Source of the DNA: CAYUHJ01 sp964444365
GTDB taxonomy: Bacteria > Planctomycetota > Planctomycetia > Gemmatales > Gemmataceae
Length of the DNA: 64,000 bases
Assembly (NCBI GenBank): GCA_964444365.1
Contig: CAYUHJ010000009.1
Coordinates: forward strand, 22,593-86,592
Direction: 5' to 3'
In this document: one piece after another, positions 43,754-51,571 of the stretch
Layout of the letters: each line of letters starts with the position of its first letter
Numbering within the stretch: the first letter of the stretch is position 1
Position numbers and translations under genes: made by a program
Notes under the pieces: generated by a model
Database searches by the model: none
What the model saw: the letters and a program-made list of their open reading frames with translations, nothing else
What the model was told of the DNA's origin: nothing

Positions 43754-43841
43754 TCCGCCATGCCCGTCTGGGCCCTGGCAGTTCTGTCGCCTTTTCGCAA
43801 CAATACTCCCGTCTCATGTGCCTTCCCCAGGAGCCTTTCCC

Positions 43842-44711
43842 GTGACGCACTCGCACCCGCCGATGGACCGCCGCCGCTTCCTGCACACGTCGGCCGCCCT
43901 CGCCGCCACCGCAGCCGTGACCCGAACCGCGCCCGCCGCGGACGACCCGTTCGGCGGCTTCATCGTCGGCGTCCAGTCGTACAGTTTCCGCAAGTTCACG
44001 CTGGAACAGGCACTCAAGCGGACGCAGGATCTCGGCCTGAAGTACGCCGAGTTCTACCGCGGCCACATCCCGACCGACAGTTCCCCGGAGAAGCTGAACG
44101 TCGCGAAGAAACTGTGCGCCGAATACGGCGTCACCCCGATCGCCTTCGGCGTCGAACGTTTCTCCAAGAACACGGACGCGAACAAGAAACTCTTCGACTT
44201 CGCCGCCGCCCTCGGCGTCAAGCACATCAGCGCCGACCCCGACCCGGACAGTTTTGACAGCCTGGACAAACTCGTTTCCGAGTACAAGATCACGATCGCG
44301 ATCCACCCGCACGGCCCGGTGGGGAAGGGGATGCACCGCTGGCCGTCGGCGGAAGCCATCATGAAGGCCGTCGAAAAGCACGACGAACGCATCGGCACCT
44401 GCCTCGACACCGGCCACCTGATCCGCTCCGCCCAGCTCGGCGAGAAGCTCGACCCCGTCGAGCAGATCAAGGTGATGGGCAAGCGCAACTTCGGCCTGCA
44501 CTTGAAGGACCACGACAACAAGCGAAAGACCGACGTCCCCTTCGGCGACCCGACCGGCGTCCTCGACGTGGCCGGCGTGCTGAAGGCACTGAAGGACGTG
44601 AAGTTCACGGGGTACATTGCGCTGGAGTACGAAGCGAACGAGTCGAACCCGTCCCCGGATCTGGAAAAGTGCGTGGCGTTCTTCAAGGAGTCGGTGAAGA
44701 AGGTGGGGTAA
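43842..44711 (+). CDS. Xylose isomerase-like TIM-barrel protein, Tat-exported
   Basis: 289 residues. A Tat signal (MDRRRFLHTSAALAATAAV) starts at residue 8; I chose the GTG at 43842 because AGGAG lies eight bases before it, but the ATG at 43863 is also possible. The mature part is a sugar phosphate isomerase/epimerase TIM barrel: GVQSYSFRKF, YAEFYRGHIP, IAIHPHGP with metal-binding His, CLDTGHLIRS, HLKDHDNKR and YIALEYEANE with the closing Glu. Metal residues look complete, so an isomerase or epimerase is likely. Export of such enzymes is frequent in planctomycetes. Substrate unknown. Confidence 0.88.
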   Translation: MTHSHPPMDRRRFLHTSAALAATAAVTRTAPAADDPFGGFIVGVQSYSFRKFTLEQALKRTQDLGLKYAEFYRGHIPTDSSPEKLNVAKKLCAEYGVTPIAFGVERFSKNTDANKKLFDFAAALGVKHISADPDPDSFDSLDKLVSEYKITIAIHPHGPVGKGMHRWPSAEAIMKAVEKHDERIGTCLDTGHLIRSAQLGEKLDPVEQIKVMGKRNFGLHLKDHDNKRKTDVPFGDPTGVLDVAGVLKALKDVKFTGYIALEYEANESNPSPDLEKCVAFFKESVKKVG

Positions 44712-44723
44712 GCGCCGCTGTTC

Positions 44724-44805
44724 AGCCGCGAGGGGGCACGAGTCCCATTTCCATCCGCACGTTCCGGCCGTCGGACCCGTCCCCGCTCGGCTTCGCCTCG
44801 CGGCT
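44724..44805. repeat. Inverted AGCCGCGAGG repeat
   Basis: Arms AGCCGCGAGG (44724-44733) and CCTCGCGGCT (44796-44805), 62 bp apart, in the gap between the isomerase and the ferredoxin reductase genes. The right arm sits in the longer motif CTCGGCTTCGCCTCGCGGCT, which I associate with repeated intergenic elements in these genomes. A -10-like TATACT at 44828 follows and may belong to the promoter of the next gene. Confidence 0.55.
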
Positions 44806-44886
44806 AACCGCCGCGAGACACTCCTTCTATACTGTCCGAACGACCCGAACTCCTCCCCTGTCCGTGGCCGCGGCAAGGTGCCCCCG

Positions 44887-45816
44887 ATGACGGCTGATGA
44901 AATCGCCGAACACCGACGGAAGCGCTACAACGGCACCGTCGTGTACCTCAAGAAAATCCACTCGGACCTGATGGTCTTCCGGGTCAAACCGGACTTCCCC
45001 CGGCCGCAGCACCTGCCCGGCCAGTACTGCGCCCTCGGCCTCGGAAACTGGGAGCCTCGGGTCGAGGGGTGCCAGCACGAGGACTTGAAGCCGGAGGATT
45101 TGACGAAAGTCGTCCGCCGGTCGTACTCGATCAGCAACTCGATTTACTCCGAACCGGGCGTCCTCCGGGATTTGACGAAGGACGACTTCGTCGAGTTCTA
45201 CGTGGTCCTCGTCCGCGAAAACCCGGACGGCCGGGTGCCGGCCCTCACGCCGCGGCTCTTCGCGATGAAGGAAGGGGACCGGCTCAGCATCGGCGAAAAA
45301 TTCGTCGGCCACTTCACCGCGGAGCACGTCAAGCCGGGCGACACCGTCCTGTTCCTCGGCACCGGCACCGGCGAGGCCCCGCACAACTACATGCTCTGGG
45401 ACCTGCTCCGGAAGAAGCACACCGGCCGGATTCTGTCCGCGTGCTGCGTCCGCTACAAGAAAGACCTCGGCTACCTCGACACGCACAAGCAGTTGATGAA
45501 GCAGTTCCCGAACTACGTCTACGTCCCGCTGACGACCCGCGAGCCGGGCCTCTCGAAAAAGGTCTACGTTCAAGACCTGTTCCAGGACGGCGAGATCGAA
45601 GACTACCTCGGCGAAAAACTCGACCCGGCGAAGACGCACGTCTTCCTGTGCGGCAACCCGAAGATGATCGGCGTGCCGACCAAGGACAAGGAGACCGGGG
45701 CGCGGGTCTACCCCGAACCGCTCGGCGTGATCGAGATCCTGGAACGCCGCGGGTTCGTGACGGACAACGCCGCGGCGAAGGTGAAGGGGAACGTCCACTT
45801 CGAAGAGTACTGGTAA
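44887..45816 (+). CDS. Ferredoxin--NADP(+) reductase
   Basis: 309-residue flavoprotein of the bacterial FNR fold. The FAD domain contains the flavin motif RRSYSISNS near 77; the NADP domain has GTGTGEAPHNYML near 160 and CGNPKMIG near 252; the C-terminus ends in EEYW, with an aromatic residue stacking on flavin as in this family. It passes electrons between NADPH and ferredoxin or flavodoxin, for biosynthesis or oxidative defence. ATG at 44887 chosen over an in-frame GTG three codons earlier. A -10-like box lies 50 bp before. A kinase gene follows after 26 bp. Confidence 0.9.
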   Translation: MTADEIAEHRRKRYNGTVVYLKKIHSDLMVFRVKPDFPRPQHLPGQYCALGLGNWEPRVEGCQHEDLKPEDLTKVVRRSYSISNSIYSEPGVLRDLTKDDFVEFYVVLVRENPDGRVPALTPRLFAMKEGDRLSIGEKFVGHFTAEHVKPGDTVLFLGTGTGEAPHNYMLWDLLRKKHTGRILSACCVRYKKDLGYLDTHKQLMKQFPNYVYVPLTTREPGLSKKVYVQDLFQDGEIEDYLGEKLDPAKTHVFLCGNPKMIGVPTKDKETGARVYPEPLGVIEILERRGFVTDNAAAKVKGNVHFEEYW

Positions 45817-45842
45817 CGGCCGCCGGCAGGGAAGGGGGGGCG

Positions 45843-46733
45843 ATGCCCGAGATCAACGAAATCATCGGCGGCTACAAGCTGCGGACGCTGATCCACCAGG
45901 CCCAGTACACGAAGGTGTACGAGGTGGTGGAGCCGCGCAGCAACCGCCACTTCGCGATGAAGCTGATCGACATCCCGTCCGACCACAAGGAGTTCGAGCC
46001 GCAGAAGCAGATGCTGCTGAACGAGGCGGAGATCGGGAAGAAGATGAAGCACGACAACGTCGTGAACATCTCCGCGGTCGGCAAGACGAGCAAGATCCCT
46101 TACTTTGTGATGGAGTACTTCCCGGCCGGCAGCATCCGGGTCCGGCTCATGTCCAAGGAGCCGAAGGAGAAGCAGTTCCTGATCGACAAGGGGAAGGACA
46201 TCTTCCGGCAGGTCGCGACGGGGCTCGCGTACATGAACGCGAGCGGGTACGTTCACTGCGACATCAAGCCGGACAACATTTTGGTCAACTCGCTGGGGCA
46301 GGCGAAGATCATCGACTTCGCGATCTCGAAGCCGATCAAGAAGGGGTTCCTGGCCAAGCTCTTCCACCGGGCGGGCAAGCCGCAGGGGACCCCGAGCTAC
46401 ATGTCCCCGGAGCAGATCAACGACGAACTCCTCGACGGCCGGGCGGACGTCTACTGCTACGGGGCGATGCTGTACGAGATCGTGTGCGGCCGGCCGCCGT
46501 TCCGCGGGGCGAACACGAACGAACTGCTGAAGAAGCACCTCGTCGAGAAGCCGCCGCCGCCGCAGTCGTGGAACCCGGAGCTGACGGACGACTTCTCGAA
46601 CTACGTGTTGAAGTTGCTGGCCAAGAAGAAGGACGAGCGGCCGCGGAACTTCCACGAGATTCTCATGGCGTTGAAAGACTTGCGGGTCTACAAGGTGACC
46701 GGCGGGAAAGGGAAGGCCCCCGCGGCGGGGTAG
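45843..46733 (+). CDS. Atypical Ser/Thr protein kinase
   Basis: 296 residues, kinase domain only, no membrane segment. Several key motifs deviate. The glycine loop reads IHQAQYTKVYEV with no Gly, the catalytic loop is HCDIKPDN instead of HRD, and the magnesium site is DFA instead of DFG. The ATP lysine (AMKLI), catalytic Asp and Asn, and GTPSYMSPEQ are kept, so weak activity or a regulatory role are both possible. Ribosome site AGGGGGGG precedes the ATG. It lies 26 bp after the FNR gene and 18 bp before accA, so the three form an operon. Confidence 0.88.
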   Translation: MPEINEIIGGYKLRTLIHQAQYTKVYEVVEPRSNRHFAMKLIDIPSDHKEFEPQKQMLLNEAEIGKKMKHDNVVNISAVGKTSKIPYFVMEYFPAGSIRVRLMSKEPKEKQFLIDKGKDIFRQVATGLAYMNASGYVHCDIKPDNILVNSLGQAKIIDFAISKPIKKGFLAKLFHRAGKPQGTPSYMSPEQINDELLDGRADVYCYGAMLYEIVCGRPPFRGANTNELLKKHLVEKPPPPQSWNPELTDDFSNYVLKLLAKKKDERPRNFHEILMALKDLRVYKVTGGKGKAPAAG

Positions 46734-46751
46734 GGAACAGGGAACGCACGC

Positions 46752-47714
46752 ATGTCGACGATCGCACCGTTGGCGTTTGAACAAGACATCCACGAGCTGG
46801 AACTGGCCCTCGCGAAGCTGGAGTCGGCCGACGACGCGGCCGCGCAGGCCGAGGAGGTCCGGCGGGTTCGCAAGGAACTCGCCGCGATGCGGAAGGCGCG
46901 GTACGCCAACCTCACCGCGTGGGACACGATCCTCGTCTCCCGCCACAAGCAGCGGCCGCAGTTTTTGGATTACGTCGACCTGGCCTTCGACGAGTTCGTC
47001 GAGCTTCACGGCGACCGTGCCTTCGGCGACGACCGCGCGATCCGCACGGGTTTTGCCCGAATTGGCGATTACAAGGTCATGCTGATCGGCCACCACAAAG
47101 GAAGGACCACCGCGGAGCGGGTGCAGTGCTTTTACGGCTGCGCCCACCCGGAGGGGTACCGCAAGGCGCTCGGGAAGATGCAACTGGCGGCGAAGTACGG
47201 GTTGCCGGTCGTCTGCCTGATCGACACGCCCGGCGCGTACCCCGGCATCGGGGCCGAGGAACGGGGTCAGTCGCAGTTGATCGCGACGAGCATTCTGGAG
47301 ATGTCGCAACTCCCGACCCGGATCGTCTGCGTCGTGATCGGGGAGGGGGGGTCCGGCGGGGCGCTCGGGATCGGCGTGGGCGACCGGGTGAGCATGCTGC
47401 AGCACGCCTACTACTCGGTCATCAGCCCCGAAGGGTGCGCCGGCATCTTGTGGAAGGTCGCGACGGACGAGACGAAGCCGCGGGCCGCCTCGGCCCTCCG
47501 GCTGACGAGCGACGAGCTGCTACGGGTCGGGGCGATCGACGAGATCATCCCCGAGCCGGTCGGCGGGGCGCACCGCTCGCCGCGGGAGATGGCCCAGCAC
47601 CTCAAGAGCCACGTGGTCCGCAGCCTGAGGGACCTGGGCACGCGAGACATCGGGGCCGTGGTCGAACGGCGATACCAGAAGTTTCGTGCGATCGGACGCT
47701 TCGTGGGCGAGTGA
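46752..47714 (+). CDS. accA: Acetyl-CoA carboxylase carboxyltransferase subunit alpha
   Basis: 320 residues, usual length. It transfers carboxyl from biotin to acetyl-CoA to form malonyl-CoA, the first step of fatty acid synthesis, together with AccD. Family motifs are LELHGDRAFGDD-like EFVELHGDRAFGDDRAI, GHHKGRTTAERVQCFYGCAHPEGYRKAL, LIDTPGAYPGIGAEERGQ, VIGEGGSGGALGIGVGD and SPEGCAGILWK. It is downstream of the atypical kinase, an unusual place for accA. Confidence 0.95.
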   Translation: MSTIAPLAFEQDIHELELALAKLESADDAAAQAEEVRRVRKELAAMRKARYANLTAWDTILVSRHKQRPQFLDYVDLAFDEFVELHGDRAFGDDRAIRTGFARIGDYKVMLIGHHKGRTTAERVQCFYGCAHPEGYRKALGKMQLAAKYGLPVVCLIDTPGAYPGIGAEERGQSQLIATSILEMSQLPTRIVCVVIGEGGSGGALGIGVGDRVSMLQHAYYSVISPEGCAGILWKVATDETKPRAASALRLTSDELLRVGAIDEIIPEPVGGAHRSPREMAQHLKSHVVRSLRDLGTRDIGAVVERRYQKFRAIGRFVGE

Positions 47715-47800
47715 CCTCTTGCCCTTCTCAACCCCTTGGATTCGCAGTGTTTGGCAGCGGCTCGCACCCGTCGGTGGCTCCGACAGAATGCTGGATCGGA

Positions 47801-47824
47801 GCGAAACATAAGATACATTATCGG
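47801..47824 (-). other. Xer/dif-like site, left copy
   Basis: Read on the minus strand as CCGATAA-TGTATC-TTATGTTTCGC. The six-base centre and the arm TTATGTTNNNN match the layout of the E. coli dif site (arms ending in ATAA and starting TTATG, centre TGTATA). It forms an inverted repeat with 47889-47912. Confidence 0.45.
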
Positions 47825-47888
47825 CCCCGTCGGGCGGATTGCCATTTTACCACTGTCTGAGCCTGAGAATAGGCCCCGATATTGGCGT

Positions 47889-47912
47889 CCGATAATTGAT
47901 ATTATGTTTCGC
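47889..47912 (+). other. Xer/dif-like site, right copy
   Basis: Reads CCGATAA-TTGATA-TTATGTTTCGC. Identical to the left copy in both arms and different only in the centre, 21 of 24 positions overall. Centre differences in an otherwise fixed pair are what tyrosine-recombinase crossover sites would show, but no recombinase is encoded nearby. Confidence 0.45.
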
Positions 47913-48041
47913 TTTTCCTCGCTCTTCGCTATGGTCCGCACCGTTGACGTGAAACCCGTCGGTTGCCGAAAACTCTTGCTCAACCTACTCCAACCTCCCA
48001 CCCCAGCTGATTCCAACGAGACTACCCCGGAGACTCTCCCG

Positions 48042-49387
48042 ATGGCCATCTCAGTTGCAGCTCGGCCTGTGCCGCTCCGGGTCGGGATCGCGGGGATGGG
48101 GATGATCTTCGACGAAACCTACCGCCCCGTTTTCGAGCACCCCGCCCACTCGACTCTCGCGACCGCGGCCGGGCCGTGTGCGGCCCTCCTCCACGCCGTC
48201 GCCACCCGGACCGGGGCTCGGGCCGAGCGGTACCGCGCCCAGGCCCCCGCCCACCTCGCCGGGTTCGAGTCGTTTACCGGGGAGGCCGCCGCCGACCGGC
48301 TCGCCGGGGCGGACGTCCACGCGGTCTGCGTCGCCACGCCGGACGACCGCCACTTCGGCCCAGCCCGCGCGGCCCTCGCGGCCGGCAAGCACGTCCTCAT
48401 CGAAAAGCCCAGCGTCCTCGACCTGACTCAACTCGACGAACTGACCGCACTCGCCGAAAAGACCGGTGCCCTCGCGAAAGTCGTTTACCACAAACTCGCC
48501 GACCCGGACCACAAAAAGCTCCGGACCCTCGTGGTCGACGGAACCCTTCGACACGTCAACACCGGCTACTGCACCCTCCTCGAACCGAAGTCGATCAGCA
48601 CCGGCCAGTTCGCGGAGTGGCTGACCGGCCGGAACCCCGCGACCTACGTCGCCGTCCACTACCTGAAGTTGATCGACTTCACCTTCGGCCCCGCCTGGTC
48701 CCTTGCTCGTGTCTCCGCGACAGGGCAGAGGGGGCTGGTCGGCCCCGCCGACGGCAACACCTGGGAGCTGCTCGGCGGGGCGGCCTACCGGGTGACCGTG
48801 CGCCTCTCGCCGCGCGAGGCGGCCGAGCTGGCCGGCCGGCTCGCGCGGCTGACGCTGCGCTCGAACCACNNNNNNNNNNCATCCACACGAGCTGGGTGAC
48901 GCCGGACAACTACCCCGGCTACGTCGAACAGGAGGTCCAGTTCCGGTTCGACAACGCCGTGTGGAACGCCCACCAGCGGAAGCGGGGGGTCGAACTCACG
49001 GTCGAAGGCCGCACGCCGGGCGAACTCAAGGCCACGCCGAACTACCACTACAACGGCTCGTTCCTCGAACCCTGGGGGGAGCGGTCCCAGCGCGGGTACG
49101 GGCTCGAAGTGATCCGCCGGTTTTTCGAGGAGGTCGCGTACGTCGAGTACGGCGGGCCGCCTGCGGGGAAGGCCGACCGCGTCCGGGAAATGCGGGCCCT
49201 CGCCTACAACGACCTGTCGGCCGACCGGAACTGCGTGGCGATCGTGCAGGCCCTGGAAGCGATCCTGAGCGAACACGTGGGAGACCGGCCCGGCGCGGTG
49301 GTCAAGGTGAACGGGCCGCACGGGGGGCTCGCGCTGTATTCGCCGGGCGTGGCCGAACCTCGGGTGCTCTACGCGGGTCTGGTGTAG
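48042..49387 (+). CDS. Gfo/Idh/MocA-family oxidoreductase, interrupted by an assembly gap
   Basis: The N-terminal part (MAISVAARPVPLRVGIAGMG) has the Rossmann motif and the EKPSVLDLTQLDEL motif near 122. Ten N at 48870-48879 follow, after which the frame changes and the expected C-terminal domain continues (IHTSWVTPDNYPGYVEQEV, NAVWNAHQRKRGVEL, GYGLEVIRRFFEEVAYVEYGG) to a stop at 49387. The frames agree only if the true gap length is 3n+2. The about 35 residues before the gap (WELLGGAAYRVTVRLSPREA...) do not resemble the family, so the contig end may be misassembled. I call one gene, broken only by the assembly. Confidence 0.8.
48870..48879. other. Assembly gap (10 N)
   Basis: Placeholder of ten unknown bases inside the Gfo/Idh gene. 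The real length is unknown. Confidence 0.99.
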
Positions 49388-49388
49388 C

Positions 49389-49946
49389 ATGAACCCCAAA
49401 CGTGCCGTGACCGTCAGCAAGTTTCTGAGCAAGTACCTCCGCCACGCCCCCGGCGAGCTCGGGCTCGCGCTCGAACCCGGCGGCTGGGTGCCGGTCGCCG
49501 AGTTGCTCGAAGCCACCGCCGCGAAGAACTTCCCGATCGCGCTCGACGAACTCGAAGCGGTTGTCGAAGGGAGCGACAAGCAGCGGTTCGCGTTCGACGC
49601 CACCGGCACCCGGATTCGCGCGAACCAGGGGCACTCCGTCGAAGTCGACCTCCAACTCGAAGCCACTCCCCCGCCGGCGTTGCTCTATCACGGCACGCCC
49701 GAAGCCAACGTCGGGATGATCCTTGCGTCGGGTCTCGCCAAGATGCGTCGCCACCACGTCCACCTCTCTGCGGACGTGCCGACCGCGCTCAAGGTGGGCG
49801 GGCGGCGTGGCAAGCCGGTGATTCTCGCCGTCGACGCCGCCGCGATGGCCCGCGACGGGTTCGCGTTCTTCGTTTCCGCCAACGGGGTCTGGCTCACGGA
49901 CGAAGTCCCCGCACAATATCTTCAGGTCGCCGACCCTCCCCGCTAA
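49389..49946 (+). CDS. kptA: RNA 2'-phosphotransferase (Tpt1/KptA)
   Basis: 185 residues. It removes an internal 2'-phosphate from RNA using NAD, giving ADP-ribose 1'',2''-cyclic phosphate; in fungi this ends tRNA splicing, whereas bacterial targets are unclear. The expected motifs are all present: FLSKYLRHAP near 12, IRANQGHSVEVDL near 76, LYHGTPE near 98 and HHVHLSAD near 120. It starts one base after the Gfo/Idh stop and 14 bp before an aminotransferase gene, so it is in an operon. An ATP-independent RNA repair or ADP-ribosylation role is possible. Confidence 0.93.
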   Translation: MNPKRAVTVSKFLSKYLRHAPGELGLALEPGGWVPVAELLEATAAKNFPIALDELEAVVEGSDKQRFAFDATGTRIRANQGHSVEVDLQLEATPPPALLYHGTPEANVGMILASGLAKMRRHHVHLSADVPTALKVGGRRGKPVILAVDAAAMARDGFAFFVSANGVWLTDEVPAQYLQVADPPR

Positions 49947-49960
49947 CCCCTCTCCCGCCA

Positions 49961-51439
49961 ATGCCGCCACACGCTCACCGCAACGGGACCGCCGCGACGC
50001 CGCTCGAACACGCCGGGGAACCCGCCTCCAACGCGGCCCGGACGTGCCTGTCGCGGGTCGAGCCGCGGTGCCTCCGGACGTTCACCCCGACGCAGGCCGT
50101 CATCGCGAAAAGTGCCGGCGTCTTCCACTGGACCCCGGAAGGCCGCCGGCTGTTCGACTTCACGTCCGGCGTGCTCGTCGCGAACCTCGGCCACAACCCG
50201 ACGCGGTGGACCCGACGGTTCTTCGACTACATGGGCTGGACGTCTGAGGTGGCGAGGTGGAGTGGTGGTGACAATCACACCACACCCCCGCAAGACCCTT
50301 ACTTCCCCGCCGTCGCGATGACGACGTACAACGCCGTCACCCCGATCGAGGTGGAGGCGTCCCGTCGGTTGGTCGAGGTCCTCCAGAAGTCGAAGGGTGG
50401 CGGTCGACTCGAACAGGTGATGTGGGCGGCGTCCGGGTCGGAGGCGATCCAAAAGGCGTTGTGGGCGGCAATGGCCCGCGACAAGGCCCGGCCCATGATC
50501 CTCGCGCCGCGGTTCGGGTTCCACGGCAAAAAGGGCCTCGCGAACGCCGTCACCGGCTCGGAAACCGACGCCGAACGCGACCCGCGCGTGAAGTTCTTCG
50601 GCTTCCCGATGCACGAGTGCCGGGACGTGTCCGCCCGCGACGCGGCGTTCGACCCCGCCCCGTACCGCGTCGAACTCGACGCCCTGCTCTACCAGTACGG
50701 GCGGAAGTTCGGCTGCCTCATCACCGAGCCGTACCTCGGCGGCGGCGGGTCGTACCACCCGGCGAGGGCGTACCACCAGATGCTGGAGGCGTTCTGCCGG
50801 GAGCACGACATCGTGTTCATCTTCGACGAGGTGCAGGCGAACTTCGGCCGGACCGGGCACCTGTTCGCGTTCGAAACCTACGGCATCGAGCCCGACATGG
50901 TCGTGCTCGGCAAGGGGCTCGGCAACGGCGTCCCCGTCGCCGCGGCGGTCGGGCGAGCCGACATTTTCGCGGCCCTGGACTACGGCGAAGGGTCGGACAC
51001 CTGGAGCGCGAACCCGCTGAACTGTGCGTCCGTTCTCGCGACCCTCGACGAGTTCGCGGCGGATGACGTGCTCGGCCTGGCCCGTGAAGCGTCGGCGATT
51101 CTGGAGACCGGCCTGGTCCGGCTGAAGCGGTTCCCCTTCGTCGCGGCCGTCCGCGGCGAGAAGGGCGGGATGGTCTGGGGCATCGAGTTCCAGGAGTACG
51201 CGGGCAAGTCCGCACCCGAGTGGGCGAACCATTTCGTGCTGGCGGCGTACCAGGGGGACGGCGGCGAGTCGGACGGCATCCACCTGCTCGGGCCGCTGTC
51301 GAAGAAGGTGGTCCGGGTGTCGCCGCCGCTGGTCATCACCCCGGCGGAAGCCGTGACTTCGCTGGGAATCCTGGACCGTGCCGCGGCAAGGATGGCGGGC
51401 GAAGTGCCGAGTGCGAGACAAGTTCCCGCGGCAGTTTAA
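49961..51439 (+). CDS. Class III PLP-dependent aminotransferase
   Basis: 492 residues. Fold type I motifs in order: AASGSEAIQKALWAA near 150, PRFGFHGKKG, FIFDEVQANFGRTG near 286 (PLP-binding Asp), and VVLGKGLGNGVPVAAAV near 312 with the Schiff-base Lys. Class III enzymes act on omega-amino groups of lysine, ornithine, GABA or beta-alanine, or on 4-aminobutyrate-like compounds; this one resembles the lysine 6-aminotransferase/diaminobutyrate branch in its N-terminus but I cannot be certain. Start ATG at 49961. Confidence 0.88.
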   Translation: MPPHAHRNGTAATPLEHAGEPASNAARTCLSRVEPRCLRTFTPTQAVIAKSAGVFHWTPEGRRLFDFTSGVLVANLGHNPTRWTRRFFDYMGWTSEVARWSGGDNHTTPPQDPYFPAVAMTTYNAVTPIEVEASRRLVEVLQKSKGGGRLEQVMWAASGSEAIQKALWAAMARDKARPMILAPRFGFHGKKGLANAVTGSETDAERDPRVKFFGFPMHECRDVSARDAAFDPAPYRVELDALLYQYGRKFGCLITEPYLGGGGSYHPARAYHQMLEAFCREHDIVFIFDEVQANFGRTGHLFAFETYGIEPDMVVLGKGLGNGVPVAAAVGRADIFAALDYGEGSDTWSANPLNCASVLATLDEFAADDVLGLAREASAILETGLVRLKRFPFVAAVRGEKGGMVWGIEFQEYAGKSAPEWANHFVLAAYQGDGGESDGIHLLGPLSKKVVRVSPPLVITPAEAVTSLGILDRAAARMAGEVPSARQVPAAV

Positions 51440-51443
51440 GCAC

Positions 51444-51550
51444 AGATTTCACCACAAAGGCACCAAGATCCACAAAGGAACACAAAGAAATCCGCTCTGG
51501 CTCTTCTTTTGTGTTCCTTTGCGGATCTTGGTGCCTTTGTGGTGAAATCT
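51444..51550. repeat. Near-perfect 46-bp inverted repeat (CACAAAGG type)
   Basis: The left arm 51444-51489 begins AGATTTCACCACAAAGGCAC, and the right arm 51504-51550 is its reverse complement with one substitution and one extra A; the loop is 14 bases. It is A/T-rich compared with the genome and lies between the aminotransferase stop and the ABC permease start (22 bp before the ATG). A small palindromic mobile repeat (MITE-like) or a very strong terminator are both possible. Confidence 0.9.
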
Positions 51551-51571
51551 TCGTTTTCAAGCAGGTTTCCG

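Larger units (their letters stand above)
47715..48041. other. AT-richer intergenic region with dif-like sites
   Basis: 327 bp without a convincing gene. It contains a pair of inverted 24-bp sites (listed separately) and is clearly less GC-rich than its flanks. No tRNA or hairpin RNA was recognised. Confidence 0.7.

Noticed and set aside
43724..44257. 177-residue ORF in another frame of the isomerase gene
   Set aside because: Overlaps the Tat-exported isomerase on the same strand and has shadow composition.
47715..48041. Small protein or tRNA gene in the gap after accA
   Set aside because: No cloverleaf could be folded by eye and the short frames have no start with a ribosome site; the sequence is better explained by the inverted sites.
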